Positions 23,018-33,702 of a stretch of 64,000 nucleotides of DNA are shown here, piece after piece. Location of the stretch: NCBI GenBank assembly GCA_947044405.1, contig CAMRHE010000166.1, positions 2,357,501 to 2,421,500 of the forward strand, written 5' to 3'. The first letter of the stretch is position 1, and every line of letters begins with the position of its first letter. This stretch comes from Leptodactylus fallax. Lineage: Eukaryota; Chordata; Amphibia; Anura; Leptodactylidae. The notes beneath the pieces are model-generated. The model did no database searches. It was not told the DNA's origin and was given only the letters and a program-made list of their open reading frames with translations. A program made the position numbers and the translations under genes.

Positions 23018-23457
23018 TTAAAGAGGTTGTCCAGTATAATTTTTGTCTTTTTTCTAATTAGTCTGGGGGAGGTGAATCCCCCCCCCCCCCCAAAAAAACA
23101 AAAAAAATAAAAACATACTAAACATACTCACCTGTCCCAGGTGCTCCGATGTCAGCAGGTCCCAGCACGGTCCGGTCCTGCAGCTCCGCTGTTGTCTTTT
23201 GCCGTAAGTCCTCACTGGCTGTAACGTCCCAGGTCCCTTCCTTTAGGTCGCTGATTGGCCTCAGGGGTCACGTGATGTCACAGGTAGTCACGTGCATGGG
23301 GTACTTGCCCTGGAAGAAAATAGAGCTGCAGGCCGAACCACGCTGGGACACACTGGGGAAAGGAGAGAAAGTGTTTTTTTTTTGTTTGTTTTGTTTTTTT
23401 AACCTGCCCTGGTGTAATTAAAAAAAAAAAAAAAGTTATCCTGCATAACCCCTTTAA
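23018..23457. mobile_element. TTAA-flanked MITE with AGAGGTTGTCCAG end
   Basis: TTAA at 23018-23021 and 23454-23457. TTAAAGAGGTTGTCCAGTAT faces a weaker right end, ATAACCCCTTTAA. It lies 25 bp from the preceding MITE. Confidence 0.65.
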
Positions 23458-24120
23458 TGTCCCCCAGGCTATTGGCCTCCATCGATGCCCCCCCCTGCCA
23501 ATGACCCCATCAATGGTCCCCATACAGTATAGGGGACCAGTGAAGGGGACACTGTACGGGGGGGAATATTGAATGGGCCACTGTATGCCCATACATTGGC
23601 CCCTTCACTGGTCTTCCCTATAGCAGTATTGGAGTTTCTGCGACTTAGGTATTGTTATGTTGGAGCCCTAGAGCAGGCACCAACATAACAATACAGTGAG
23701 AAATTAGCTGGGGTGGGAGGGGGGGATTACAGCTCTCAACAGACCCAGAGCATCTGGAGATGCTGGGGGTTGTAGTTATCAGAGTGGTCAGTGAAGTTAA
23801 AAGATTTGGGGGCAAAATAGGGGGAAAAGTAGTTTTTTTGTTTGCGTGGGTAAGTTGTACTTACCTTTCACATTGCTGGTCTGGGCTCCTATGCAGAAAC
23901 CTGCCGCTGCGCACAGCATCAGTACGTCAGTGACGCTTGCAGCAACAAGCTGCAACTGGATTGGTTCCAATGGCTGCCCATCAGGATCCCCCCTACCCCC
24001 TCCCTAGAGTGAATTCTTGATAGTGACGGTTATGGGTGCTGCAGCGATATCTCAAATACTTGAAAGAGATACAGCTTTAGTACCCACAACCACAGTCATC
24101 AAGAACATGGTGAATGAGCA

Positions 24121-24579
24121 GTGCAGCACCCAGCATGTAAACAATACTGGGACAGTATAATATGTTCCACAATGGCCCCCACACAACATTATATGCTTCG
24201 CAGTGGCCCCCACACAGCATTATATGCACTGCAGTGGCCCCCACACAGCATTATATTCTCCGCAGTGGCCCCCACACAGCATTATATGCACTGCAGTGGC
24301 CCCCCACACAGCATTATATGCTCCGCAGTGGCCCCCACACAGCATTATATGCACCCCAGTGGCCCCAACACAGCATTATATGCTCTTCAGTGGCCCCAAC
24401 ACATTATTATATGCTCACAGTGGCCCCCATACAGTATTATATGCCCACAGTGGCCCCCACACAGTATTATATGCCCACAGTGGCCCCCACACGCTATTAG
24501 GTGCTTCACAGTGATCCCCCAGAGCCGGTGCTATTATTATACTTTGGGGTCTCCTCAGACCCCAGAATATAATAAGTAG
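24121..24579. repeat. 28-bp minisatellite open in all three forward frames
   Basis: About twelve units of GTGGCCCCCACACAGCATTA plus TATGCTCC run from ~24170 to 24500. Because 28 is not a multiple of three, every forward frame reads the same 28-residue cycle (for example QWPPHSIIC, SGPHTALYA, AVAPTQHYM). The three overlapping open frames are therefore a by-product of the repeat and not evidence of a protein. Units near 24400-24500 switch to CCCACAGTGGCC. Confidence 0.85.
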
Positions 24580-25615
24580 TGGCCCAGGTGAAGTGATTAA
24601 AATAGCAAACACTTATACTCACCTTGTTTTACTTCTCCGGGGCATCCTTGCTCCGTCCTGCTGTCTTTCCCATCTTCCTTGGTCCTCTGGTCTCCACGTC
24701 CCGTGCCACAGACGTCACCGTGCGATGACGTCATTATGCTGGCGCGCCTCATGTCACCGCTGGGGCCTACTCACAGGCCACTGCAGTGAGGCCGGAAAAG
24801 TTCCGGAGACGATGCTGAGCCCAGGACAGCCAGGTGAGTGTTTTTTGTTTTTTTGTTTTTTTTGTCACTTTCCCTGGGCCCGGCCCCTTTGCATTAACAA
24901 TAGGTATAGCGGTCGGGGAACCAGGCTTTCCCCAACCACTATCATGGTAGTCCGGGGCCCCGGCCATTTCCAGCTGGCCGCGGGCCCCATACCCCTATGG
25001 TCGCAGTTGCAGCCCTTGCGACCACGATCGTTACGCCACTGTCCATTGGTCAGGGGCCGGATTGGGCCCCTGACCGTCCCGATCCGACCCTTGACTTTTG
25101 CATTGGCAAAATGAGTACTAATAGTAGGGGCCCACTGGGGGATTACCGGTTCCCCGGTGGGCCAGTCCGACCCTGTCTTCTACTCAGTACTGCAAATAGA
25201 ATCCACATGCAGTTCTTTCGCAAAAAAACGCCATGTAAACCCACTGTTAGTCCTCCTTCACACGACCGTAGTGGTCTTTACTGTCCGCAAATACTGATCC
25301 ACAATTTGTAAAAAGGTTTTTGCAAAAGCTTACAATCTAAGAAAAAATCTAAAACCCATAACCTATATTGTTTTTCCATTCAAAAAAGGCATTGAAGCCC
25401 TTTTTGAACCTGCACAATGAATTCACCATCACAACATCTTGCGGCAGTAAGTTCCACAGTAAATAATCCCAGTATATGATGCTGATGAAATTTTCTCTTC
25501 TCTAGACGTAGAGGATGTCTCCTTGTCACTGTCACAGACCTTGGTGTAAAAAGATCATTAGAAAGTTCTTGGTGCTGTCCTTTCATATATATATATGTAA
25601 TGCCCCAGTACTAGG

Positions 25616-26104
25616 TACTGCATTCCCTTAACCACTTCAGTACCGGGCCAATTTCTGGTTCAGTACCAGACACATTTTTTTTTTTTTTGTATGTGCAGTT
25701 TTGAGGGCGATAACATTTTTATCATATGCGTTATTCAATTCATTTGTGTTTTTTTTCGGTGACACTTATGGCTTTATTTATATTTATGTTTTTATTTTTG
25801 AATTTTTTTTACATTTTTTTTATCCAGGAATATATAAACAAAAGAGGGAAAACGTGTCTGTTTTTCACTTTTCATTTTTTTTTTATTTAATAGCACAAAG
25901 TGCTACTAAAAAACTAAATAAAACTGTTTTTCCTCTCCGTTACGGTAATTTTTATTTTCTATGGTGTCATTGGGGGTGGGGCTAGAATCTGTAATAAGGG
26001 CGTGTTATTGACGTATTGTTTTATGTGTTTTTTTTAATTATTTTACTCTAAATTCTATACTTTTCTACTTTTTTCTTTCTTTCTTTATATTTATTTTTTT
26101 ACAT
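25616..26104. repeat. T-rich dispersed repeat
   Basis: CTTAACCACTTCAGTACCGGGCC near 25627, followed by long T runs, has the look of a dispersed repeat. No second copy in this window confirms it. Confidence 0.35.
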
Positions 26105-26474
26105 TATTATCCCCCTTCATGATCTGCCACCAATTTAATGCCCCCTTCATCTGCCACCAGTTCCCCCCTCTTGTTCCCACAAGCTGTCTCTTCTTTCCTC
26201 ACCTTTCAGTAATCATTCCTTCCCAGAAGCTTCCTCTACTGTGTAAGACCACACTGTCCTGTACGATCCAGACTAACTCTGCCCACCCGAGTCTGATCAC
26301 ATGGTCATGACATCATTAAAGGTCCTTTAGCCCACCAATAAAGTTTGTTAGCAGCAAATCACTTCAGGGGCATAGTGGGACTTCAGAGGCATAGCGGGAC
26401 AAACAGCAAGCTATGCTAGACACCAGTGTCAAAGCGGGACAGTCCCACCAGATGCGGGATGGTTGGGAGGTATG
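26105..26474. repeat. CATACCTCCCAAC-ended element, copy 3, left-truncated
   Basis: Ends GATGGTTGGGAGGTATG at 26474. It carries CCCCTTCATCTGCCACCAG units, a TGATCACATGGTCATG block shared with copy 2, and GGGGCATAGCGGGACAAAC. The left inverted end is missing. Confidence 0.7.
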
Positions 26475-26691
26475 CTCCTCAGTCCTCACAGTGCCTCCTG
26501 CTGCTGGTGCACCCTCTCCCCTTTCTCAGCTCCCCAGGTAGGTGCCCCCCCCAGTGGTGTACCACTCCCCACTTAGTTCCCCATGTTATCCTCACCCCTG
26601 CCAGTGCACCCTCTTAGTATCCTCCTGATAGTAGTGACCACCTGTCCCTACCCCTCCATGTTTCCCCAGAGTCTTGTTCTGGGTACTTAGA

Positions 26692-27050
26692 GGGGTTATC
26701 CGTAACCAGCCCCATAGTGATTTATTTTTCATACTGATGATGACCTATCCTGTTCATCAGTATATGAATTGTCCAACACCTGGACCCCGCACACATCAGT
26801 TATTATGACAGCCTCTGGGGCCTGGTAGTTACAACAGTGGACAGGGAGGGCATGCAGCTGCTCCTATTCATGTACTAGGAGCGGCACAGAAGCCCCATCC
26901 ATTGCTGTAGCTTCCAGGGCTTGGAGGTAGCGAGAATGACCGATGTGTGCGGGCTCTGGGTGGCAGACTACCACAGATTGTATACTGATGACCTATGCTG
27001 TGGATAGGTCAGTATGAAAAATCATTATGGGTCTGGACAACCCCTTTTAA
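26692..27050. repeat. TTAA-type MITE, decayed left end
   Basis: AGAGGGGTTATCCGTAACCAG on the left, CTGGACAACCCCTTTTAA on the right with TTAA at 27047-27050. Inner TATACTGATGACCTATnCTGT arms pair. Confidence 0.6.
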
Positions 27051-27687
27051 AGGTGGGTTCACATTACTGTTATTTAATTTGTATTGCTCTTTTCCATCAT
27101 AGGATGAGAGTAACGGACATTAGCAACTGATGCAGGCAGTGCCCCTCCATCTGGTGCTGTGTACATTCACCCTCTTAGAAAAAAAACATAACAAAAGCTT
27201 TCTTCTGTCCTTTCTTCTGTCATGATTTTTACTTTTCGGATGCATGAAGGGCTTTTCCTTCTGTTACAAAAGTAAAGAAACATGAAAGAAGAGAGGACAG
27301 AAGAAAGCTTCCGTCATGCTTTTAAAATGAGGGTGAATGCTGTGAGCTACAGTATTTATGAAGGAGTTGGGCTGTAGAAATAGAGGAGTCAGGATTGGTG
27401 TTTGACCTCCCGACTCAACAGTCCTGGGCTACAGGGGATCATTCATGGTTTCAACCCAGTTAGGAAGAATAAAAAGACCAGCACAAGTTCAGGTGTCCAG
27501 AGCAGCAAGAAGCCATGAGGGGAGTACCGACTGTGCAGGGTGTATACTTATATAGCGGTAGCCACATGTGGCGACCAATAATCACACAAAGCATGATTGT
27601 AGTATAATTTTGGGATCACTGGCTGCAGAATCCAGGCAGATTTTTGGCTGTATGTGGCTGCCACTATGTGAGCAATGCACCCTTAGG

Positions 27688-28120
27688 GTATGTTCACACT
27701 AAGTTTTTTGCAGGTGGATTTTGAGGCAGAATCCGACTCAAAAGTCATCTAAAAATTGCCTCACAACTTTTCCTTTCATTTCATTGAGAGTCAGTAGCAG
27801 ATTTTTTCCTCTGATTTTTCAGCTACAGGAAAAAAAGAAGCATCATGATCTATTTTCAGGCTAATTCTGCCTGTCGAATCCCATTAAAATGAATGGGAGG
27901 CAGAAAACATCCTAGCATTCTTTTGGAGCATTTTTTTCTACCTCCCATTCATTTCAATGGGCTTTTAAAGGCAAAATCTGCCAGATATAGATCATGATGC
28001 TTTTTTTCCACAGGCTGAAAAAATCAGAGGAAAAAGTCTGCCACTGAATGAGTTGTGAGGCATCTTTTGAGGCAAATTCCACCTAAAAAAAACTGCCTGT
28101 AAGAAAACTGTGTGAACTAA
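27688..28120. repeat. Foldback MITE with GTTCACAC ends
   Basis: GGGTATGTTCACACTAAGTT and GTGTGAACTAAACCT pair at the tips. The fold continues inward through GGATTTTGAGGCAGAATCC / GGCAAATTCCACC, AGATTTTTTCCTCTG / CAGAGGAAAAAGTCTG, and CCATTAAAATGAATGGGAGG / CCTCCCATTCATTTCAATGG. Nearly the whole 430 bp is self-complementary. Confidence 0.85.
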
Positions 28121-28261
28121 ACCTAATATTTACACACTACAACAGACAAGCAGCAGCCTCTGTACTGTATACACAGAGATCACAAGTGGGCAGCTTCATT
28201 ACATGTCACAGGTCAACAGACAACTAATAAAGGACTGTTTCTGTGTGACCTGTAATGTCTT

Positions 28262-28314
28262 CTGGGTGCAAATATATTATATATATATATTTATATGTGT
28301 GTGTGTGTGTGCGC
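28262..28314. repeat. (TA)n/(TG)n microsatellite
   Basis: TATATATATATTTATATG followed by about eight TG units. Confidence 0.9.
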
Positions 28315-28499
28315 AATGAAAGTAATGTAATGAATACTTTTAGCACCAGACTAATTGTGTCTATCTATCTATATTTGGCGTCTGTAGCTTCTGCCATTCT
28401 CTTCGCCCTATGAGTTCCAACGCAAAGGGGCCCACTGACAGTCTGTCTCCCAGGGGCCCACATGACCCTGTAGCTGACCCTGATGGATGGGATGTGTTC

Positions 28500-29335
28500 A
28501 TGTTGTAGTACAGGGTACTGTTACATTTACTGTATATGTAATGTGTATATAATATGTGATGTCTTTAAGAAGTATTGCATCAGCCATTGCATCTGTGCCA
28601 GCACTGGTAAGGGTAATGCACAGCACCTCACACCACATGTGCCCAACACTTAGCCCTCATTGGACAAATGGGGTGGGTACAGATGGGTGTAGTTTAGGCT
28701 CACTAAGGAAGTCTAGTTAGTTCTGCTGTGGCAATAGTGAGTTGGAGTATAGTCTAAGTAGGAAGATAGTTGCCACACTGTTGGCCACTGCTGGACAAAC
28801 AGGACCATACCACGGAGTTCAGAGTGGAGTACCACAAGTCTCAGGAGTTCAGGTACAGTCTGTTAAAAGAGCAGGAGGATTTAGACTGCTACAGTGCACA
28901 AGGCCACATTAAGGCCTACCTATTGGTACTCCAAGGTACATCTGAGGAGTATCTTTCACTACCTTGCTGTGCACCTCCATATTGAGGGTGAGAGTTATCT
29001 GCTTGAATTGTGAACCTGATGTTGGCTGTTTGGAAGCTATTTGCACTAAGTAAAGTCTGGCACTACTTTCACCATCCATCTTGCCTCGGTATGGGTGTCT
29101 GAAGCTAATTTGCACCAACCACCATCTTGGGTACATCCCGGGGTGAGGCCACACTACTGCAGCCATCATTCACCAGAGGGAACCCTGGGGAACCTATCCT
29201 GTACTGCGACCACCCAGGTGCGTTCCCCCACCACTGTGCTGTACCTGAGGGAGAGAGCCTGGGGATTCCTGCACCAGAACTACCACTCCCCACTTGCAAT
29301 CTCCCTTGGGACTCCACATGTCCATTGTAATTACT
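28500..29335. other. Possible solo LTR or other long repeat
   Basis: No protein is recognised. A mid-region CTAAGTAAAGTCTGGCACTA resembles a weak polyadenylation context, and short tyrosine- and serine-rich frames have no domain. A solo LTR is one explanation, but no partner copy or flanking duplication was found. Confidence 0.2.
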
Positions 29336-29748
29336 TTTCCCCATAGTCTTTTTTTTTTTTTTTTATATATTTGTCATTGTATTCCAATCCACTCATTCCT
29401 CTAGTTACCTTGGTTGCCATTCTCTACACTCTTTCTAGTTCAGTTATGTCCTTCTAGTACACTGGGACCCAAAATATCACGCAATAGTCTATGTGTGGCT
29501 GTACTACGGATTTGTATAGAGGCATAACTATGTTCTTGTCATGTCATCTATGCCTCTTTTGATGGATCCCATAATTTTAATTTGCCATGGTAGCAGCTGC
29601 TTGGCTCTGGTCACTCAAGGTAAGCTTACTGTCCACCAAAATCTCCAAGTATTTTTCAGTGGCAGTCTTACCCAGAAATTTACCATTAAGTACATAATCA
29701 TACATTTTATTTCTTCATCCAAAATAAATAACCTTACATTTGTCGACA

Positions 29749-30042
29749 TTGGGCCGAAGCCCCACGTTGTGAAAATGCAGCGTTTTGCAGTACCTGCAAA
29801 GTGATTGGGATTCTGACTAATCCCATCAACACACTGCAGAAAAAAAATCTGCAGAGGAAAAGCTGCATTTTCAAAAACGCCTGCGTTTTTGAAAATCGCA
29901 GCATGTCAATTATACATGCCCTATTACAGTATGGACAAAAAGTCCAGAGAGAAAAGCTTAGCAAAAACGCAATGAAAAACGCTACAGAAAAAAAACAATT
30001 TGGTTCCCATTTTTTTTCTTGCATTTCGCTACATGGGGCCTA
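29749..30042. repeat. Dispersed family B foldback MITE
   Basis: GGCCGAAGCCCCACGTTGTG and CGCTACATGGGGCCTAAG are inverted ends. Inner CATTTTCAAAAACGCCTGCG / CGTTTTTGAAAATCGCAGC arms also pair. It is inserted in the CR1 remnant. Confidence 0.7.
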
Positions 30043-30530
30043 AGTTTTAAACTTAATTTGTCTATGCTTCCAGCTTCCGTAAATCCCCTTGTAATGTCTT
30101 ACTATCCTCCTCCAAGTGGTGTTTTTTTTTTTTTGTTTTTAAGAATTTTTATTGAAAGTTTTCATAAAAACATATACAGAAAAAAACAGGCTAGTTAAGT
30201 CCAAGTGACAATAAACATATAAGTAAAATATAGACGCCTCTAGTACAAAACATATGTGAAATAATGACAAAGAGGGGTGGAAGGATTGGGGACCAACCCA
30301 GGCTCTACCAATTGAAGGGGTTCCAAAATGGAGACTAGAGTAATATATCTTAGTAAAGAAATGGGGCTTGTTGTGTGACATTAAAATAAGTATAGTGGTG
30401 TCGTATTGTTAGGAGGGAGAGGAAAGCAGGTTAACCAAGGAGACCATTGAGAGCAGAAAGTCTTAAGTGTGCCTTTCTGAAAGGCTAACATCTGTTTGTG
30501 CAGACAGTTTGTAGAGATTATAGATATCAA

Positions 30531-32055
30531 CTAAGCGAGGGATGGTATATTTGAGGATTTCCACTTTCGAGCGATGAGTAGCTGGGCTTCATGGAGGATA
30601 TGGCAAGTCAGTGCTCTATAATGAGAAGGTATGCCATGGATTCCAATTAGGAGAAGGGCAGAAGGTGGAATATTTGATTGTATAGACAAATGGAGTAAAC
30701 GAAAGGCAGTTTGCCGAAATGGAACAATGTATGGGCAACTCCATAAAATATGTAGGAGAAAACCGGTTTGGCCACAACCTCTCCAACAATGTGAAGATAA
30801 TGTTGGGTACATTTTTGAGAGTCTCACTGGGGTATAATACCATCGTAAAAGAAGTTTATGATACTGTTTCCAGTGAGAAGCACATGAGATAGATTTGCAA
30901 GCCCATATCAGAGCGTTGATCCAGTCTGACATGCCAAAACTCCCTCCCCCCCCCGCCATTTGGGGATTCACAGTAAAAGAGTGATCGTTGGCCACTAAAA
31001 AGTATATTGGTTTGATTTCCTTTAATTTAAAGGCAATCGGTGGTTGTAAGTGATTCCATAGGATGACAGGAATGGAGGTGGTGATAGAAGGTTTAGAAGC
31101 CAGAAAATCTCTAATGTGGATATATTTAAAAGCATCTTGCAAGGGAATTAAGAGTTTAGTTTGTAATTGTATGAAAGATAAAATGGTGGTGTCTTGGAAC
31201 AAATCAAATATGTGACGCACTCCCCTCGAGATCCATTCTGATAATGATAGATTAGGAATATGATACACCAAAGCTTGAATTGGTATAGCTAGGGTAGTCC
31301 TAGGGAGAGAGGAATGACGAATGGAACAGCCTATGGGCCAGGCATGAAGAGATACCTGGATTGATGGGGGTGCGTCAGGAGAAAATAAGTCTAGATTTGG
31401 AAGATGGAGGAAAAGGGCTTTCCAGTCTGAGATATGAGTAATATGAGCCTCCAATACTGGCCAGAGTTTATCATGGGAGTCGTCCCACCAGTATTTCAAT
31501 TGGTCTAGTATTAATGCTAGATGATAATGATAAATGTTAGGGAGGCCCATACCACCATGAGAGGAAAGCCTTGTCATTGTAGAAAACGAAATATGTGGTT
31601 TTGCCTGTTGCCAAATGAACATATTCATTTGTTGTTGAAGAATGGTAAAGGTGGGTGTAGGAATGGGAACAGTGAATGTTCTAAGATAATGTAGAATGCA
31701 TGGCAATATAAGCATTTTCTAAAAAATAATTCTGTCAATCCAGGAGTGTTCAAATTTAGCTAATCTATTCAATTTAATTTGTAGAGTGGAAATTCAAGTG
31801 GGAAATTAGCTGCAACTAGTGAATTTACGGAAGAGGTTAAGTTGATTCCTAAGTATGGGATAGACTTAGGACTCCAGTGAAAAGGGAATTCTTTAATCAA
31901 AGTTTTCTGAGCTTGAATGGAAATATGGATTCCAAGTAATTGCGATTTAGATTCATTGATCCGATAATAAGAAATCCGGCCAAAGGAGCTCAGATATTCT
32001 AGGACTGCTCGAAGAGGACGTGTTATGGTAAGAATTACGTCATCTGCAAATAAAT
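30531..32055 (-). pseudogene. L1 ORF2 C-terminal half (segment 3 of 3)
   Basis: A 394-codon open stretch (30531-31715) encodes the RT thumb and C-terminal region, with GGMGLPNIYHYHLALILDQL and a zinc knuckle beginning CWRGCGQTGFLLHILWSC, spaced CX3CX7HX4C as in other L1s. Upstream, 31716-32055 continues in broken frames through the palm and ends at LFADDVILT, where the 32056 insertion interrupts it. The intact C-terminal frame contrasts with decayed upstream parts. Confidence 0.85.
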
Positions 32056-32255
32056 ATGGTTGTGTGAATCTTCACGAAAAACACAAGGCTGGACCCAATT
32101 CTCCTGTGCTCCCTCTTAAGCACGGCTGTGGCCGTGATTCCTCCAGATTACATGGAATTGACTCCAAATACGGTTGTCCAAAGATGGATATTTTATTTGG
32201 AGTATACAGATAGCAATAAATGCAACCAAATGACAAAATAAAAAAACAGGTAGTA

Positions 32256-32287
32256 GTGCGTTTCGGAGCCTACTGCCCCTTTCTCAG
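32256..32287 (-). ncRNA. Degenerate hammerhead-ribozyme-like core
   Basis: On the reverse strand the order is CTGAGAAA, then GGGGC-AGTAG-GCTCC, then GAAACGC. The middle folds as a five-pair stem II (one G-U pair), and GAAAC is the expected 3' core. The 5' core reads CTGAGAA where CTGANGA is required, so G8 is changed and activity is doubtful. The short palindrome-like GCGT/GTGCGT after GAAAC fits the very short stem III of Penelope-type hammerheads. Confidence 0.4.
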
Positions 32288-32466
32288 ACTCCACTGGTAT
32301 ACTGATTGTTTAGTACAGTCTTATATAGCAGAAAGTAATGACATGTAACCAATTAGGTTACTACAAAAAAAAAAAAAAAAAACGCTTTAGAACAATCATG
32401 CACAATAATTTCAAAAGAATAATACTTTGTCTGGTATTTGCACATATTGATCGATATGTTAGTATC

Positions 32467-32660
32467 TAGAGATGAGCGAATCAAAGCTACAGAAGTGGAA
32501 TTCAATCTGAATTTCTAGAATTATTTGATTTGCATCGAATCAGAATTTCCTCACGCTTTGTGGTAACGATTCGCATTTAGTTCAAAATGACTGCTGTACA
32601 TGGGGCAAGGAACTCTGGGAACACGGGATCACCCACAAAGCCATGTCACATTAGGGATGT
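32467..32660. repeat. AGAGATGAGCGAA-ended repeat, truncated copy
   Basis: Parallels the first ~190 bp of the fuller copy at 33088-33648, sharing GGAATTTCCTCACGCTTnGT style sequence and CATGGGGCAAGGAACTCTGG. Confidence 0.7.
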
Positions 32661-33087
32661 AAATACAGTATATATTCACTTTCAACCATATGATCACACT
32701 ATTGTTTATCTAAAGAGCACATGTTGTGGGACAATATTGACATCTAGCAGCCAATTGGCTTCCTGGAGGTGTGTTTATCCTGAATCAGCTAGATGTCAGG
32801 GCCAAGTTCAAGTCTCTGGCTCGCACCACTAGTCTGCTGCACAGATTATGCTAATAGCCGGCTGATTAGGATCGTAATTAGTTGTGTATAACAAAATAAA
32901 AAAACGTGTAGTGAGGTTATGAAATATACAAGCTGAGCTCTAGGCGAATATATCTCAAATTACACCGCTACAAAGTTATCAGGCACGTATCCTGCGCTCT
33001 AGAATACCGCAACTGGGTTTATAGTCAGTCATATATAACCATGTCAGAGATTATTCTAAAATAAATAAATTAAATAAAAAATAATAA

Positions 33088-33648
33088 TTAGAGTTGAGCG
33101 AATCGAAGCTGCAGAAGTGGAATTCGATCCAAATTTCAGGAAATATTTGATTTGCATCGAATCCGAATTTCCTCACGCTTCGTGGTAACGGTTCGCATTT
33201 AGTTCAAAATGGCTTCTCTACATGGGGCAAGGAACTCTGGGAATGCAGGATCACCCACAATGCCATGCGTGCAGCCACTCAGCAGCCAGCCCTGTAATGT
33301 CACATCCCTTTAACCCCTTCACGAGCGCACACGGCATGTTTGACCGCTGCATCCAAGGTGTTAAATCCCCCCGATCGGTTATGGAGCAGGGTGTTAGCTG
33401 CAACTGACAGCTCACACCCTGCTCCATAACCAATCCAGGGTTTTAACAACTTGGATGCAGCAGTCAAACATGACCGTGGCATCAAAGGGGTTCCGCCATT
33501 TTGCCGCCTACCCCGGCTCTCTGCAGCTAATAAATAGCAGTTTCTTTAACGCGATTCGCCATGATTTAATATCGGATCAAATAGAATCATATTGCGAAAT
33601 TCGGCGAAGTTGCCAAATCGAATTTTTGAATACTTTGCTCATCTCTAA
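33088..33648. repeat. AGAGATGAGCGAA-ended foldback element
   Basis: TTAGAGTTGAGCGAATCGAA and AATACTTTGCTCATCTCTAA are inverted ends. A central pair GATTTAACACC / CACACCCTGCTCCATAACC with TGCATCCAAG blocks makes a hairpin, which explains the open frames on both strands at 33222-33485. Confidence 0.75.
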
Positions 33649-33702
33649 AAATAATAATAATAATAAAATAAAAATAAATTGTTATATACACACACATACA
33701 TA

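Larger units (their letters stand above)
21738..25175. mobile_element. hAT-type element with exact 8-bp duplication
   Basis: Left end CAGTGTTGGACTGGAATG and right end GTGGGCCAGTCCGACCCTG are inverted relatives. TCTTCTAC is duplicated exactly at 21730-21737 and 25176-25183. GGGCCCACCAG blocks occur just inside both ends. No transposase remains. The 3.4-kb interior holds three TTAA MITEs, a 28-bp minisatellite and another hAT-like right end (TTACGCCACTG, ending 25041) without a visible left partner. Confidence 0.82.
21607..25245. repeat. Foldback MITE split by the hAT insertion
   Basis: TGGATTTACATGGTGCTTTTT (21612) and AAAAAACGCCATGTAAACCC (25222) are inverted ends of one small element whose middle was opened by the element at 21738-25175. 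Confidence 0.5.
25330..30120 (-). mobile_element. CR1-like LINE 3' region, interrupted
   Basis: Two blocks, 25330-25590 and 29355-30120, follow the conserved order of the CR1 3' region read in antisense. The first has a TCACCATCACAACATCTTGC...GTTCCACAG segment, then CTAGACGTAGAGGATGTCTC. The second has CATTCTCTACACTCTTTCTA, GGGACCCAAAATATCACGCA, then TCACTCAAGG...CTGTCCACCAAAATCTCCAA. Between the two blocks lie ~3.7 kb of other repeats, and a family B MITE splits the second at 29749-30042. No usable reading frame survives. Whether the blocks are one split copy or two copies is an inference from their complementary content. Confidence 0.55.

Noticed and set aside
24150..24500. CRISPR-like regular 28-bp repeats
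   Set aside because: Units are head-to-tail with no unique spacers, in a eukaryotic repeat context; this is a minisatellite.
28500..29335. A host gene exon cluster
   Set aside because: No splice-site-bounded frame, no domain and no consistent reading direction; repeat-like character is more likely.
33222..33485. Three overlapping ~60-codon frames on both strands
   Set aside because: They arise from the inverted centre of the AGAGATGAGCGAA-ended foldback element.
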